Source: an uncultured Lachnospiraceae bacterium (GTDB lineage: Bacteria; Bacillota; Clostridia; Lachnospirales; Lachnospiraceae). From it: a stretch of DNA of 37,817 bases. Made by a program: the position numbers and the translations under genes. How positions within the stretch are numbered: the first letter of the stretch is position 1; every line of letters begins with the position of its first letter. This document shows, piece after piece, positions 17,232 through 26,473 of the stretch. Under the pieces are notes generated by a model. The model was given only the letters and a program-made list of their open reading frames with translations. It ran no database searches and was not told where the DNA came from. Location of the stretch: NCBI GenBank assembly GCA_946544235.1, contig CAMNMC010000028.1, positions 1-37,817 on the forward strand, given 5' to 3'.

Positions 17232-18818
17232 ATGCTTTTAATGAATGATATAACGAAGATAACCATTATTTTTGCGGCTATTCTCGTAATTCTTATGATC
17301 GTACTCGTTATAGTTACGGTTAAAGTACTTAAAGGGGGCAAGGATGTCGACGACGAAGAGGGTGAAGATATCCGTGATACCGTGAAGAAGGCCATGTCCG
17401 ATGATGGGGAAGGACAGGATGATGATGACGAGTATTATGAAGATGATGAAGCAGATGCGGAAGTCGAAGCTGAGACTGAAGAACCAGTAGAAGAAGAGGC
17501 TGAAACAGAGGAAGAAACAGCATACGAAGAAGCTGTTTCCGCTTCCGAAGATACATCGGAAGATACTACTGATTATGGTGATGAATCCGATGATGATATT
17601 TATGACGACGATTCATACAATGAGCCTACGGATGATATTTCCGAGATACAGAAGGAAGTAAGAAGAGTTGATCCGGGATATGTTGATCAGGATACACTCG
17701 TTATGGACGAGCTTGTCGATGAGGTTAAGGACAGAGAAGCTCTTATAGATTCAGAGTTTGCGGACAGTGCATTTGCACCTAAGAGCGTTGCTGATAAGCT
17801 GGCTGCTACAGTTGCAAAGGCTGATGAGGAGAAGAAAGCCGAGTATGAGGCTCATAAAGCTGCAAAGAGAGCTTCTGCAGGAGCAGAACAGACATCATCA
17901 AAGGTAGTTGCAGATACTGTGAAGATACCGGCTGTATCTGATGATGTGGTACTTCCTAAGGCAGAGGTCGATGAGACTGCCGAATACAGTGCGGCTGATG
18001 ATTCTTCGACAGACAGCAATGTAGCTGAGGAGGCTGTTTCTGATATTTCAGCAGAGGACAGCGCCTTCGCAGACAGTGCTTTCGGTGACAGTGCATTTGG
18101 CGACAGTGCCTTCGGAGAACAGCCTGAGGAGAAAGAGGAGCATATTCATCCGCTTCCTGAGACAAGCCAGACAATCCCTGTTAATCCTGTTAATGCAGTA
18201 AATATCTCAACTGTCAATTCTGTTGATACCGTAAATACAACAAATGAATCAGCAGGAATCAGTGATATGAATCAGGTTAAGGACTTCCTTGAGGAGAATC
18301 CTGTACCTAAGAGAAAGAGAAGAAAGATCAAGAAGAAGGAGCAGGAATTCATCAAGAAGTTCGGTGATCTTGAACCGCATTTCAAAAATGGAAGCTGCTA
18401 CTGGTATAACAATCAGGATATTGAAAATCTGACAAAAAAGGAAGATATGTATTTCTACTGTCATTACTTTAACGAGCCGGAAGATGCTGTTATGCCGCTT
18501 ATCGTTGAAATGTATGACTGTGCATTTGTAAGAACCGAGGAGATTCAGTATATCGCATATGGTGTACGTTTCAAATCGATGAATTTCCGTCAGATCATCA
18601 ATACCAAGGAACATATTGATTTTGATATTACAACCGCAACCAAGACTCCTACGGAAGATGACAAGATGCTTATCTACGAGAAGTGGCGCGGTTATGTTGA
18701 TAAGTTCATGGAGATTATAGTATTCAACGCTCCTGACCAGGTACGTGAGGAGATTATCGAGAAGATGTATGAATACGGTAGAAATGACGTGGATGATCTT
18801 ATGGTATCCCCGGAATGA
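17232..18818 (+). CDS. Unknown membrane-anchored acidic protein with conserved-looking C-terminal domain
   Basis: A 528-aa protein of unrecognised function. The frame is open to a GTG at 17199, but the ATG at 17232 is preferred: GGGAAGG lies about 11 nt upstream and the promoter would leave almost no leader for the GTG. One N-terminal helix (IIFAAILVILMIVLVIVTV) is followed by a very acidic disordered region (to about 150) and a variable Ala/Asp/Ser region with tandem DSAFG units (about 275-300). Then comes a basic patch (KRKRRKIKKK) and a compact C-terminal domain of about 150 aa with aromatic residues (CYWYNNQDIENL, YFYCHYFNEPEDA). This layout suggests an anchored cytoplasmic or surface interaction domain. 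Monocistronic, with its own promoter and strong terminator. Confidence 0.8.
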   Translation: MLLMNDITKITIIFAAILVILMIVLVIVTVKVLKGGKDVDDEEGEDIRDTVKKAMSDDGEGQDDDDEYYEDDEADAEVEAETEEPVEEEAETEEETAYEEAVSASEDTSEDTTDYGDESDDDIYDDDSYNEPTDDISEIQKEVRRVDPGYVDQDTLVMDELVDEVKDREALIDSEFADSAFAPKSVADKLAATVAKADEEKKAEYEAHKAAKRASAGAEQTSSKVVADTVKIPAVSDDVVLPKAEVDETAEYSAADDSSTDSNVAEEAVSDISAEDSAFADSAFGDSAFGDSAFGEQPEEKEEHIHPLPETSQTIPVNPVNAVNISTVNSVDTVNTTNESAGISDMNQVKDFLEENPVPKRKRRKIKKKEQEFIKKFGDLEPHFKNGSCYWYNNQDIENLTKKEDMYFYCHYFNEPEDAVMPLIVEMYDCAFVRTEEIQYIAYGVRFKSMNFRQIINTKEHIDFDITTATKTPTEDDKMLIYEKWRGYVDKFMEIIVFNAPDQVREEIIEKMYEYGRNDVDDLMVSPE

Positions 18819-18839
18819 AGCCATAATAACAAGCCATGC

Positions 18840-18903
18840 AACACAAAAACCAAAAGAGAGGCTGAATGCTTGCATTCAAAGCCTCTCTTTTGATTTTTGT
18901 GTT
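18840..18903 (+). terminator. Long rho-independent terminator, bidirectional-looking
   Basis: AACACAAAAA...AAAGAGAGGCTgaatg pairs with cattcAAAGCCTCTCTTTT...TTTTTGTGTT to form an unusually long hairpin of about 25 pairs with a CTTG loop. T-rich on the 3' side, A-rich on the 5' side. Confidence 0.92.
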
Positions 18904-18906
18904 ATA

Positions 18907-19126
18907 CGGCGCCTATGGCGCCGGTTCTTGACGGCTTAGCCGTCAAGAACAAAGCATGGCTTGTTATTATGATTTTCTGACGGATTTATCCGTCAAGAAC
19001 AGAGCACGGCTTGTTATTATGATTTTCTGACGGATAAATCCGTCAAGAACAGAGCATGGCTTGTTATTATGATTTTCTGACGGATAAATCCGTCAAGAAC
19101 AAAGCATAGCTTGTTATAATGCTTTG
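18907..19126 (+). repeat. Array of 50-bp tandem repeats, each carrying a hairpin
   Basis: CGTCAAGAAC occurs at 18941, 18991, 19041 and 19091, exactly 50 bp apart; each unit continues (A/G)AGCA(T/C)(G/A)GCTTGTTAT. Each holds a stem: GTTCTTGACGGC-TTA-GCCGTCAAGAAC in unit 1 (12 bp, perfect) and GACGGA(T)...TCCGTC in units 2-4. The C:G to A:T change keeps pairing. The array begins with another perfect hairpin (CGGCGCC-TAT-GGCGCCG, 18907-18923) and ends with CAAAGCAT/ATGCTTTG (19100-19126). An inverted copy of the GCATGGCTTGTTATTATGG part lies at 18821-18839, before the terminator. Confidence 0.9.
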
Positions 19127-19233
19127 TTGCTCTTTTGTTATTCTTTTGGGTGTATTATAAAAAATATGAAGGTTGCAATGACATCCAAGTGCACAAAAAT
19201 GATGAGACATATAGTACCGATTTAAGGAAAATA

Positions 19234-19240
19234 CAGGAGG
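19234..19240 (+). promoter_or_regulatory. Ribosome binding site fixing the start of the 636-aa unknown gene
   Basis: CAGGAGG, 8 nt before the ATG at 19249. The frame is open upstream to 19135, but only through TTG/GTG codons with no such site. Confidence 0.85.
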
Positions 19241-19248
19241 ATTTAGGG

Positions 19249-21159
19249 ATGAAGGAATATGTAGAACTTGAGAATGAGGAGCAGGTTACTGATGCGTATA
19301 ATGCACAGACAAGTCTTGCCGGTAAGTTATTATATTTAATTACCATCGGTGCAAGGAATGTAATGATCATGGATAACAAACAGATCATTACCGATCAGGA
19401 GAGAATTGAGATCGGAATGCCGGAGAAGGATAAAAATGGATTGTATGATATTTCTGAGGCACAGAGATCTGTAAACCGTAAGGTTGAAAACTCGTTCGAA
19501 AATGATCTGAAGGATGAGCTTTTCGGAGAAGAAAACGAGAAACCTCAGACTATTGATGCCTGTAAGAAGTATTTTGAATTCATCGGATCGGTAAAAACCA
19601 TTCCGGAGCTTGCTATCGGAAAGCATTATGAAACCATAAGAAAGAGTCTTCCGACCACTAATGAGACGGAGGAGTCTTTGGATGCCAAGACCAAATATAT
19701 GATGCTCGGAGGATTGTGCAAAGAAAGTTTTATGCTTGATGTGAGCAAGACCATATTAGGTTCTCTTGATTTCAGTATTGTTCAGAATGGAGGAGTAAAT
19801 ACATTTGTAGCAAGATATGTCAGGGACAGAGCACAGGAAGGGAAGAATATAGGTGATATTCTTAATGAGTGCGGTATCGAGGATTATGATGCAAGAAATA
19901 AGATTTTTAATGATCTTGAGTGTAAACCTGAGGACAAGATAAGTGAGGTTATAAAGACAGACAGGAAAGGTATGACGGGTTTATCTTTTCTTGCAAATAC
20001 TATTACCGGAGCATGGAGCACTCAGGGATGTAACAAAACAGTGGGGGCTCTTTCGGAGAAGGACAGATTTTTATGGAAAAAGGGTGCCGAATGCAGTTAT
20101 TTCAAATCAAATAATGTTGATAAAAAATGGAAAAATGAATATGGAAAGGAAGAAGCATTAAGACGACGCAGGAGAGTTTATAAGAAAACTTTTTCAGCAT
20201 TTAATAAAGCTATATGTTCGGAAAAACCTATTCCTTATAAGGCTGTTGAAGAGGTTTCGGATGAACTTAAGACATCTTCTCTGGAAGATAAGCTTAAGAA
20301 AAGTACAGGCGGATATTCTAATCTTGAGATACGTGATATGAATGCTTCACCTAAGGATGCCAATGACAAGGCCGAATACACTGAGTACATCAAAGATCAC
20401 CTTGTTAAGATCAAAAATGAGCCGAATAAGAATACAAAAAATCTTGCAAAGGCATTATCAGCCATTCTTCTAAAGGATTCCAAGGAGAATAAATCATTCA
20501 GCAGCAGTCTGATCCATAGACAGGCTGAAAATCTGATGGTGGCTCTTGATATGAGAAATCTGTCCAATAATAAGATGAGTGATATGATGTCTACTGAAGA
20601 TAAGGCTAAGTCTGAAATGTACGGAATGGTGGTAGATATGTATGCGACAAATGATCCTGTAGCTTATATCAAGGATATGAAGAAGCTTGCAGAGCATATG
20701 ATGAAGGACGATGATCGTTCATACGAGTATCAGCATATGGTTAAGTCAGTCCGTGTAATAGCAAATATGAAGCCTGAGGATATTGATTCTCAGAAAGGAA
20801 GACTCGCACTCATAGGTGCAAATTTCGATCTGATACTCAGTGTTCAGAACTATATGAAAGGCAAAAAATCAATTCGTTTCAGTGATGACGGCAAGGATAG
20901 ATTTGATAATTCTATAGATGCACTGGCTGTTATGAATAAGTATGTTCCGGGCAGCAGACGTGTAATAGATAATATTGTCGACAGAATTAATATAGTGCGT
21001 GATGCAAGGGAAGCTGAGAAAAAGGGCCACGTGGATATAACAAAATATGGTGCAGATCGTGCTGAGGTTAAGTCACATAATGACAAGATTAAGAATCTTT
21101 CAACCAAGGCACCTAAGAAACAGGTTAAGAGAACTGCACCGAAACAGATGGGTAAATAA
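19249..21159 (+). CDS. Unknown 636-aa hydrophilic, mainly helical protein
   Basis: Not recognised. Start chosen at the ATG with a perfect AGGAGG 8 nt upstream, which removes 38 codons from the longest frame. No signal peptide or convincing membrane segment. The sequence is rich in Lys/Asp/Glu/Asn and predicted helical, with a basic C-terminal tail (KKQVKRTAPKQMGK). Possible landmarks are LLYLITIGARNVMIMD near the N-terminus and LANTITGAWSTQGCNKTVGAL around residues 245-265. It is neither linked to pheST by spacing nor preceded by a classic promoter; a TATAAT at 19115-19120 lies inside the repeat array's end. Could be a cytoplasmic or secreted effector-like protein; this is not supported further. 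Confidence 0.8.
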   Translation: MKEYVELENEEQVTDAYNAQTSLAGKLLYLITIGARNVMIMDNKQIITDQERIEIGMPEKDKNGLYDISEAQRSVNRKVENSFENDLKDELFGEENEKPQTIDACKKYFEFIGSVKTIPELAIGKHYETIRKSLPTTNETEESLDAKTKYMMLGGLCKESFMLDVSKTILGSLDFSIVQNGGVNTFVARYVRDRAQEGKNIGDILNECGIEDYDARNKIFNDLECKPEDKISEVIKTDRKGMTGLSFLANTITGAWSTQGCNKTVGALSEKDRFLWKKGAECSYFKSNNVDKKWKNEYGKEEALRRRRRVYKKTFSAFNKAICSEKPIPYKAVEEVSDELKTSSLEDKLKKSTGGYSNLEIRDMNASPKDANDKAEYTEYIKDHLVKIKNEPNKNTKNLAKALSAILLKDSKENKSFSSSLIHRQAENLMVALDMRNLSNNKMSDMMSTEDKAKSEMYGMVVDMYATNDPVAYIKDMKKLAEHMMKDDDRSYEYQHMVKSVRVIANMKPEDIDSQKGRLALIGANFDLILSVQNYMKGKKSIRFSDDGKDRFDNSIDALAVMNKYVPGSRRVIDNIVDRINIVRDAREAEKKGHVDITKYGADRAEVKSHNDKIKNLSTKAPKKQVKRTAPKQMGK

Positions 21160-21197
21160 AAAGATAGTCGCCGAATGGCGCAGAATATAAGATTTGC

Positions 21198-21225
21198 TTG
21201 ACAAAATCGTGATGTGTGCTATTAT
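21198..21225 (+). promoter_or_regulatory. Sigma-A promoter of the pheST T-box transcript
   Basis: TTGACA (21198-21203), 16-bp spacer, TATTAT (21220-21225). Start near 21232. Confidence 0.88.
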
Positions 21226-21254
21226 TCTTAACGATGATATACACGATAGAAATG

Positions 21255-21574
21255 TATATTTTATAGGATAAAAGCAAAGAAGGTGCACAAAGAAGCTGTA
21301 CTGCATCAAGAGAGACGAAGTCATCGGCTGGAAGCTTTGTTATGAAAAGGCAGTTTTTATATTCACACCGGAGCTGTATTTCTGAAGTTAAGTAGGAAAT
21401 ACCGTTGATGCGCGTTAAGCATACTAGAGAGTCGGTTGACCGGACAGTATAAGCAGGGCAGGATTGCTCATTATGTATTATGTAAACTGAATGGCTGATC
21501 GGAATGCGGGTGGTACCGCGGAAGAATTGTATTTTCCGTCCCGGAGAGTCTTTTAAGGCTTTCCGGGACGTTTT
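21255..21574 (+). ncRNA. T-box leader (tRNA-Phe-sensing riboswitch) of pheST
   Basis: The T-box core CGGGTGGTACCGCGG (21507-21521) is the site that binds the uncharged tRNA acceptor end. It is followed by a terminator hairpin (CCGTCCCGGAGAG / CTTTCCGGGACG, about 21536-21570) and TTTT. Stem I elements are visible upstream (AGAGAGACGAAG near 21310 and GGCTGGAAG). A TTC at 21380-21382 in GTATTTCTGAAG is the probable Phe specifier, inferred from position and downstream genes. Uncharged tRNA-Phe would stabilise the antiterminator and switch on pheST. Confidence 0.93.
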
Positions 21575-21689
21575 GCGTTCTGAAAAAACATGCGTATGTG
21601 AAACGGTAAGATCAGACGATAAACCGTTAGTGCGACTGCATGTAAAAAAACAGTAAACAATAGTTCATTATCATATAGGAGGAAAAAAG

Positions 21690-22709
21690 ATGAGCTTGGA
21701 ACTTGGAAGTATTAGAGATGAAGCAGTGAAACTTATCGAGGAATCGGATTCACCTGAAAAACTCGACGAGATCAAGGTTGGTTTCCTGGGAAAGAAGGGA
21801 AGACTTACCGAGATACTTAAGAGCATGAAGGACCTTCCTGCAGAGGAGAGACCTAAGGTTGGTCAGAAAGTAAATGAAGTAAGAGCACTTCTCGAAGCAA
21901 AGCTCGATGAGAAGAAGAAGGAGATGAACAGAAATCTTCTTCAGGCTAAGATGAAGAGAGAAACCATAGATGTTACTCTTCCGGGCAAGAGACAGATGCG
22001 AGGACACAGACATCCTAACCAGATCGCTCTTGAGGATCTGGAGAAGGTATTTATCGGTATGGGCTATCAGGTAGTTGAGGGACCTGAGGTTGAATACGAC
22101 AGATACAATTTTGAACTTCTTAACATCCCTGCAAATCATCCGGCAAAGGACGAGCAGGATACATTTTATATCACAAAGGATATTCTTCTCAGAACACAGA
22201 CCTCTTCGGTTCAGGCACGTATCATGGAGAAGAAAGAGCTTCCTATCAAGATCATTTCACCGGGACGTGTTTTCCGTTCGGATGAAGTTGATGCAACACA
22301 TTCACCATCCTTCCATCAGGTAGAGGGACTTGTTGTTGGCAAGGGCATAACAATGGCTGACCTTAAGGGTACTCTGGATCAGTTTGCAAAGAGCTTCTTC
22401 GGTCCTGAGACCAAGACCAAGCTTCGTCCGCATCATTTTCCATTTACGGAGCCATCTGCTGAGGTTGATGTAACCTGCTTCAAGTGTCATGGCAAGGGTT
22501 GTAATGTCTGCAAGGGATCAGGCTGGATAGAGATCCTTGGCTGCGGTATGGTTCATCCACACGTTCTTGAGATGTGCGGAATCAATCCTGAGGAGTATTC
22601 AGGCTTTGCATTTGGTATCGGACTTGAGAGAGTTGCGCTTCTCAAATACGAGATAGATGATATGAGACTTCTGTATGAGAATGACGTAAGATTCCTGAGT
22701 CAGTTCTAG
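21690..22709 (+). CDS. pheS: Phenylalanyl-tRNA synthetase alpha subunit
   Basis: A 339-aa class II synthetase subunit. N-terminal coiled-coil tRNA-binding part at 1-85; catalytic domain with motif 2 (GRVFRSDEVDATHSPSFHQ, about 190-208) and motif 3 (GFAFGIGLERVALLKYEIDD, about 308-327). A CxxC-like cluster (CFKCHGKGCNVC) is typical of Firmicutes-like PheS. Forms an alpha2beta2 enzyme with PheT. AGGAGG is 9 nt upstream of the ATG. Controlled by the T-box. Confidence 0.98.
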   Translation: MSLELGSIRDEAVKLIEESDSPEKLDEIKVGFLGKKGRLTEILKSMKDLPAEERPKVGQKVNEVRALLEAKLDEKKKEMNRNLLQAKMKRETIDVTLPGKRQMRGHRHPNQIALEDLEKVFIGMGYQVVEGPEVEYDRYNFELLNIPANHPAKDEQDTFYITKDILLRTQTSSVQARIMEKKELPIKIISPGRVFRSDEVDATHSPSFHQVEGLVVGKGITMADLKGTLDQFAKSFFGPETKTKLRPHHFPFTEPSAEVDVTCFKCHGKGCNVCKGSGWIEILGCGMVHPHVLEMCGINPEEYSGFAFGIGLERVALLKYEIDDMRLLYENDVRFLSQF

Positions 22710-22816
22710 GTATAGTTATATAGAAAAAAGCTATACTGGTGATACCGGGCAGAATGGTTAATGATATTTCACAATGATGCGTGTAAAGAGCAGCTTTGTG
22801 AATGGTTGATGAGAAT

Positions 22817-22821
22817 AGGAG
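22817..22821 (+). promoter_or_regulatory. Ribosome binding site fixing the pheT start
   Basis: AGGAG, 7 nt before the ATG at 22829. The frame also contains an ATG at 22802, which has no such site and would add nine residues before the conserved MNTPISWIKAYVPD start. Confidence 0.88.
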
Positions 22822-22828
22822 AATAATA

Positions 22829-25261
22829 ATGAATACACCGATTTCATGGATTAAAGCATATGTTCCTGATCTGGACATGCCTGTTCAGGAATTTGTAGAT
22901 AAGATCACACTTTCAGGTTCTCACGTTGAGAACTATAAGGAATATGACAAGAACCTTGAGAAGATAGTAGTTGGTAAGGTTCTTAAGGTTGAGAAGCATC
23001 CTGACGCTGATAAGCTTGTTATCTGTCAGGTTGATGTTGGAGAGGATGAGCCAATCCAGATCGTTACCGGCGCACCAAATGTATTTGAAGGAGCACTTGT
23101 TCCTACAGTTCTTGACGGTGGTCGTGTTGCAGGCGGTCATGACGGCGGCGAGCTTCCTAAGGACGGAATTAAGATCAAGAAGGGCAAGCTTCGTGGCGTA
23201 GAGTCATTCGGTATGATGTGCGCCATCGAAGAGCTTGGGTCATCAAGAGAAATGTATCCTGAAGCACCGGAGAATGGTATCTACATATTCAGCGAAGAGG
23301 ATAATGTTAAGCCGGGCGATGACGCTGTAGAGGCACTCGGACTTCATGATGCAAATGTTGAATATGAGATCACCTCAAACAGAGTAGACTGCTTCTCAAT
23401 TCTCGGAATGGCAAGAGAGGCTGCAGCAACCTTCGATCTTCCTTTCAATCCTCCTGTAGTTACCGTTAAGGAGGAGAGCAGCGAGAAGACAAGCGATTAT
23501 ATTGATGTTGAGATCAGGGATACAGACCTTTGCAAGAGATATATCGCAAGAGTAGTTAAGAATGTTAAGATTGGACCTTCACCTAAGTGGATGCAGCAGA
23601 GACTTCGTGCACAGGGTATCCGTTCTATCAATAATATAGTTGACATAACTAATTATATCATGGAAGAATACGGCCAGCCTATGCATGCCTTCGACCTTGA
23701 TACTATTGCCGGAAATAAGATCATCGTTAGACGTGCCAAGGATGGCGAGAAGTTCACAACTCTTGACGGTCAGGAGAGAGAGCTTGATAATGATGTTCTT
23801 ATGATCTGTGATGCTGAGAAAGAGGTTGCTATAGCAGGTATCATGGGTGGCGAAAACTCAATGGTTACAGACAATATAACAACACTTCTCTTCGAGGCAG
23901 CTACCTTTGACGGAACAAATATCAGACTTTCTTCTAAGAGAGTAGGTCTTCGTACAGAAGCTTCAAGCACCTTCGAGAAGGGACTTGATCCAAATCTTGC
24001 TGAGGAAGCTATCAACAGAGCCTGCCAGCTTATCGAAGAGATGGGCTGCGGTGAGGTTCTTCAGGGTATGGTTGATGTATATCCTGAACCTGTTAAGCCA
24101 TGGACACTTCCTTTTGAGCCTGAGAAGATGAACGCACTTCTCGGAACAGATATTTCCGAGGAAGCCATGCTTCACAGCTTTGATAAGCTTGGTCTTACCT
24201 ATAATGAGGCTGACAGAACACTTACAATTCCTACCTACAGACAGGATCTTCACTGTATGGCTGATCTTGCTGAGGAGGCTGCAAGACTTTATGGTTATGA
24301 CAATATTCCTACGACACTTCCTAGCACAAATGGTGGTATCGGCGGACTTACCTTCGATCAGGAGATCACGGCAATGGCTCGTGATATCGCAGAGGCAAAT
24401 GGTTTCTCAGGTGGTATGACATATTCGTTTGAGAGTCCTAAGGTATTTGACAAGCTTCTTATTCCGGAGGATTCAGAGTATAGAAAGGCTGTTAAGATCA
24501 GCAATCCGCTCGGCGAGGACTTCAGTATCATGCGTACTGTTTCACTTAATGGTATGCTTACATCGCTTGCTACAAACTACAACAGAAGAAATAAGAATGT
24601 AAGACTTTACGAGCTCGGAAATATTTATATTCCAAAGGCTCTTCCTCTTACAGAGCTTCCTACAGAGCGAATGGTACTTACTCTCGGAATGTACGGTGAG
24701 GGCGATTTCTTCACACTTAAGGGTGTAGTTGAAGAACTTACCGATAAGCTTGGCTTCTGCGAGGCAGTTGATTATGAGCCTGTAAGCAGCTTCCCATTCC
24801 TTCATCCGGGACGTCAGGCTGAGATCGTTAAGGGCGACCTTAAGCTCGGTTATATCGGTCAGGTTCATCCGGAAGCAGTAATGAATTACGATATGAAGGG
24901 TGACGTTTATATTGCCGTTCTCTACATGGATATTCTTACAATGCTTGCTGATTTCGATATCAAGTATTCCGGAATCGCAAAGTTCCCTGGAAGCAGCCGT
25001 GACCTTGCGCTCGTATGTGACAAGACTGAATTTGTCGGAAATATCGAGAAAATCATCAAGAAGAACGGTGGTAAGATACTTGAGCATGTTTCGCTCTTCG
25101 ATGTTTATGAAGGTGATCAGGTTCCTGAAGGCAAGAAGTCAGTTGCATTCTCACTTCACTTCAGAGCACTTGACAGAACCCTTTCCGACGCTGAAGTTAG
25201 CACCTCTGTCGATAAGATCCTGAAGGAACTCGGTAAAGTCGGCATCGAACTGCGTGCGTAA
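22829..25261 (+). CDS. pheT: Phenylalanyl-tRNA synthetase beta subunit
   Basis: An 810-aa subunit of normal length. It starts MNTPISWIKAYVPD, with an EMAP/tRNA-binding domain (VVGKVLKVEKHPDADKL, about 40-150), then the B3/B4 editing domain (about 210-385, LRTEASSTFEKGLDP), a B5 domain (about 395-475), the catalytic-like core, and a C-terminal ferredoxin-fold anticodon-binding domain (FPGSSRDLALVCD, about 715-810). Follows pheS in one transcript with a 119-bp spacer containing small hairpins (for example TTCACAA/TTGTGAA). Confidence 0.97.
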   Translation: MNTPISWIKAYVPDLDMPVQEFVDKITLSGSHVENYKEYDKNLEKIVVGKVLKVEKHPDADKLVICQVDVGEDEPIQIVTGAPNVFEGALVPTVLDGGRVAGGHDGGELPKDGIKIKKGKLRGVESFGMMCAIEELGSSREMYPEAPENGIYIFSEEDNVKPGDDAVEALGLHDANVEYEITSNRVDCFSILGMAREAAATFDLPFNPPVVTVKEESSEKTSDYIDVEIRDTDLCKRYIARVVKNVKIGPSPKWMQQRLRAQGIRSINNIVDITNYIMEEYGQPMHAFDLDTIAGNKIIVRRAKDGEKFTTLDGQERELDNDVLMICDAEKEVAIAGIMGGENSMVTDNITTLLFEAATFDGTNIRLSSKRVGLRTEASSTFEKGLDPNLAEEAINRACQLIEEMGCGEVLQGMVDVYPEPVKPWTLPFEPEKMNALLGTDISEEAMLHSFDKLGLTYNEADRTLTIPTYRQDLHCMADLAEEAARLYGYDNIPTTLPSTNGGIGGLTFDQEITAMARDIAEANGFSGGMTYSFESPKVFDKLLIPEDSEYRKAVKISNPLGEDFSIMRTVSLNGMLTSLATNYNRRNKNVRLYELGNIYIPKALPLTELPTERMVLTLGMYGEGDFFTLKGVVEELTDKLGFCEAVDYEPVSSFPFLHPGRQAEIVKGDLKLGYIGQVHPEAVMNYDMKGDVYIAVLYMDILTMLADFDIKYSGIAKFPGSSRDLALVCDKTEFVGNIEKIIKKNGGKILEHVSLFDVYEGDQVPEGKKSVAFSLHFRALDRTLSDAEVSTSVDKILKELGKVGIELRA

Positions 25262-25273
25262 TAATTAATATAA

Positions 25274-25421
25274 ATATGCCGGCGAATATGTATTTCACTC
25301 GGGAACCGCTGGCGCTTAGTCCTCGCGCAGCGGTACTAAATTCTCAGCCACTGACGTGTCTGCTCATTAAGTACCGGCGCTGTGGATGTTCCCTCGTCGA
25401 AACACATATCCGCCGGCATAT
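25274..25421. mobile_element. ~148-bp palindromic element between pheT and queA
   Basis: The ends TATGCCGGCGaATATGTaTTTC (from 25275) and GAAAcACATATcCGCCGGCATA (to 25420) are complementary with two mismatches, and pairing resumes at GGGAAC/GTTCCC. Inside is a second stem, CCGCTG (25306-25311) / CAGCGG (25328-25333). No gene. It ends just before the queA ribosome binding site and contains an out-of-place in-frame ATG (25386). MITE-like, by architecture only. Confidence 0.7.
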
Positions 25422-25439
25422 AGTAAGGAATTGATAATA

Positions 25440-26465
25440 ATGAACGTATCAGATTTTAATTATGAACTTCCGCCTGAACTTATAGCACAGGATCCGCTAT
25501 TGAAGAGAAGCGACTCTCGTCTTATGGTCGTTCACCGCGATACCGGCGAGATAGAGCATAAGCATTTCAGCGATGTAATAGAATATCTGAATCCGGGAGA
25601 CTGCCTTGTTATTAATGATACCAAGGTTATTCCCGCACGTCTTATGGGCGTCAAGGAGGAGACAGGTGCAGTAATAGAGGTTCTCCTTCTTAAAAATAAA
25701 GGCGATAACGTCTGGGAAACTCTTGTCAAGCCGGGCAAGAAGATGAAGCCGGGTGCAGTAGTTTCCTTTGGTGACGGCATCCTTAAGGGTGAGGTTCTCG
25801 AGGTTGTAGATGACGGAAACAGACTGATAAAGTTCTCTTATGAGGGAATCTGGGAGGAAATCCTGGACAGCCTCGGAGAGATGCCTCTTCCGCCATATAT
25901 TACTCATAAGCTTGAGGACAAGAATCGTTATCAGACAGTATATGCCACTCACAGCGGATCGGCGGCTGCTCCTACGGCAGGACTGCATTTTACCGAAGAG
26001 CTTTTGAAGCAGATAGAAGAGAAGGGCATTAAGATTGCAAGACTGACTCTTCATGTCGGACTCGGAACCTTCAGACCGGTTAAGGTCGAGAAGATCGAAG
26101 AGCATCATATGCACAGCGAATTCTATATGATAAGTGAAGAATGCGCCGAAACAGTCAATGAAACCAGGAGAAACGGCGGACGGATCATCTCGGTAGGCAC
26201 CACAAGCACCAGAACGCTTGAATCTGCAGCAGACGAAAATGGTTTCCTTAAGCCATGCAGCGGCTGGACAGACATCTTTATCTATCCGGGATATAAATTC
26301 AGATGTGTAAATTCATTGATTACAAACTTCCATTTACCTGAATCAACGCTTATAATGTTAGTATCAGCATTCTACGACAGAGAGAAGGTCCTTGCCGCCT
26401 ACGAAGAGGCCGTAAAGGAACGCTACCGTTTCTTCTCCTTCGGAGATGCATCGATGTTTTTGTAA
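25440..26465 (+). CDS. queA: S-adenosylmethionine:tRNA ribosyltransferase-isomerase
   Basis: A 341-aa enzyme that transfers and isomerises the ribosyl part of SAM onto 7-aminomethyl-7-deazaguanine in tRNA, making epoxyqueuosine. Starts [17 protein letters not shown], with the family signatures [49 protein letters not shown] and [18 protein letters not shown]. Length is typical. The start is the ATG at 25440 (AAGGA about 10 nt upstream); the longer frame would read into the palindromic element. tgt is not in the window. Confidence 0.97.
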   Translation: MNVSDFNYELPPELIAQDPLLKRSDSRLMVVHRDTGEIEHKHFSDVIEYLNPGDCLVINDTKVIPARLMGVKEETGAVIEVLLLKNKGDNVWETLVKPGKKMKPGAVVSFGDGILKGEVLEVVDDGNRLIKFSYEGIWEEILDSLGEMPLPPYITHKLEDKNRYQTVYATHSGSAAAPTAGLHFTEELLKQIEEKGIKIARLTLHVGLGTFRPVKVEKIEEHHMHSEFYMISEECAETVNETRRNGGRIISVGTTSTRTLESAADENGFLKPCSGWTDIFIYPGYKFRCVNSLITNFHLPESTLIMLVSAFYDREKVLAAYEEAVKERYRFFSFGDASMFL

Positions 26466-26473
26466 TTTATCGA

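Noticed and set aside
18907..19126. CRISPR array
   Set aside because: Units are contiguous 50-bp repeats without unique spacers, and no cas genes are near.
25386..25439. Longer queA start within the palindrome
   Set aside because: Translates the inverted repeat, has no ribosome site, and the conserved QueA start is [11 protein letters not shown].
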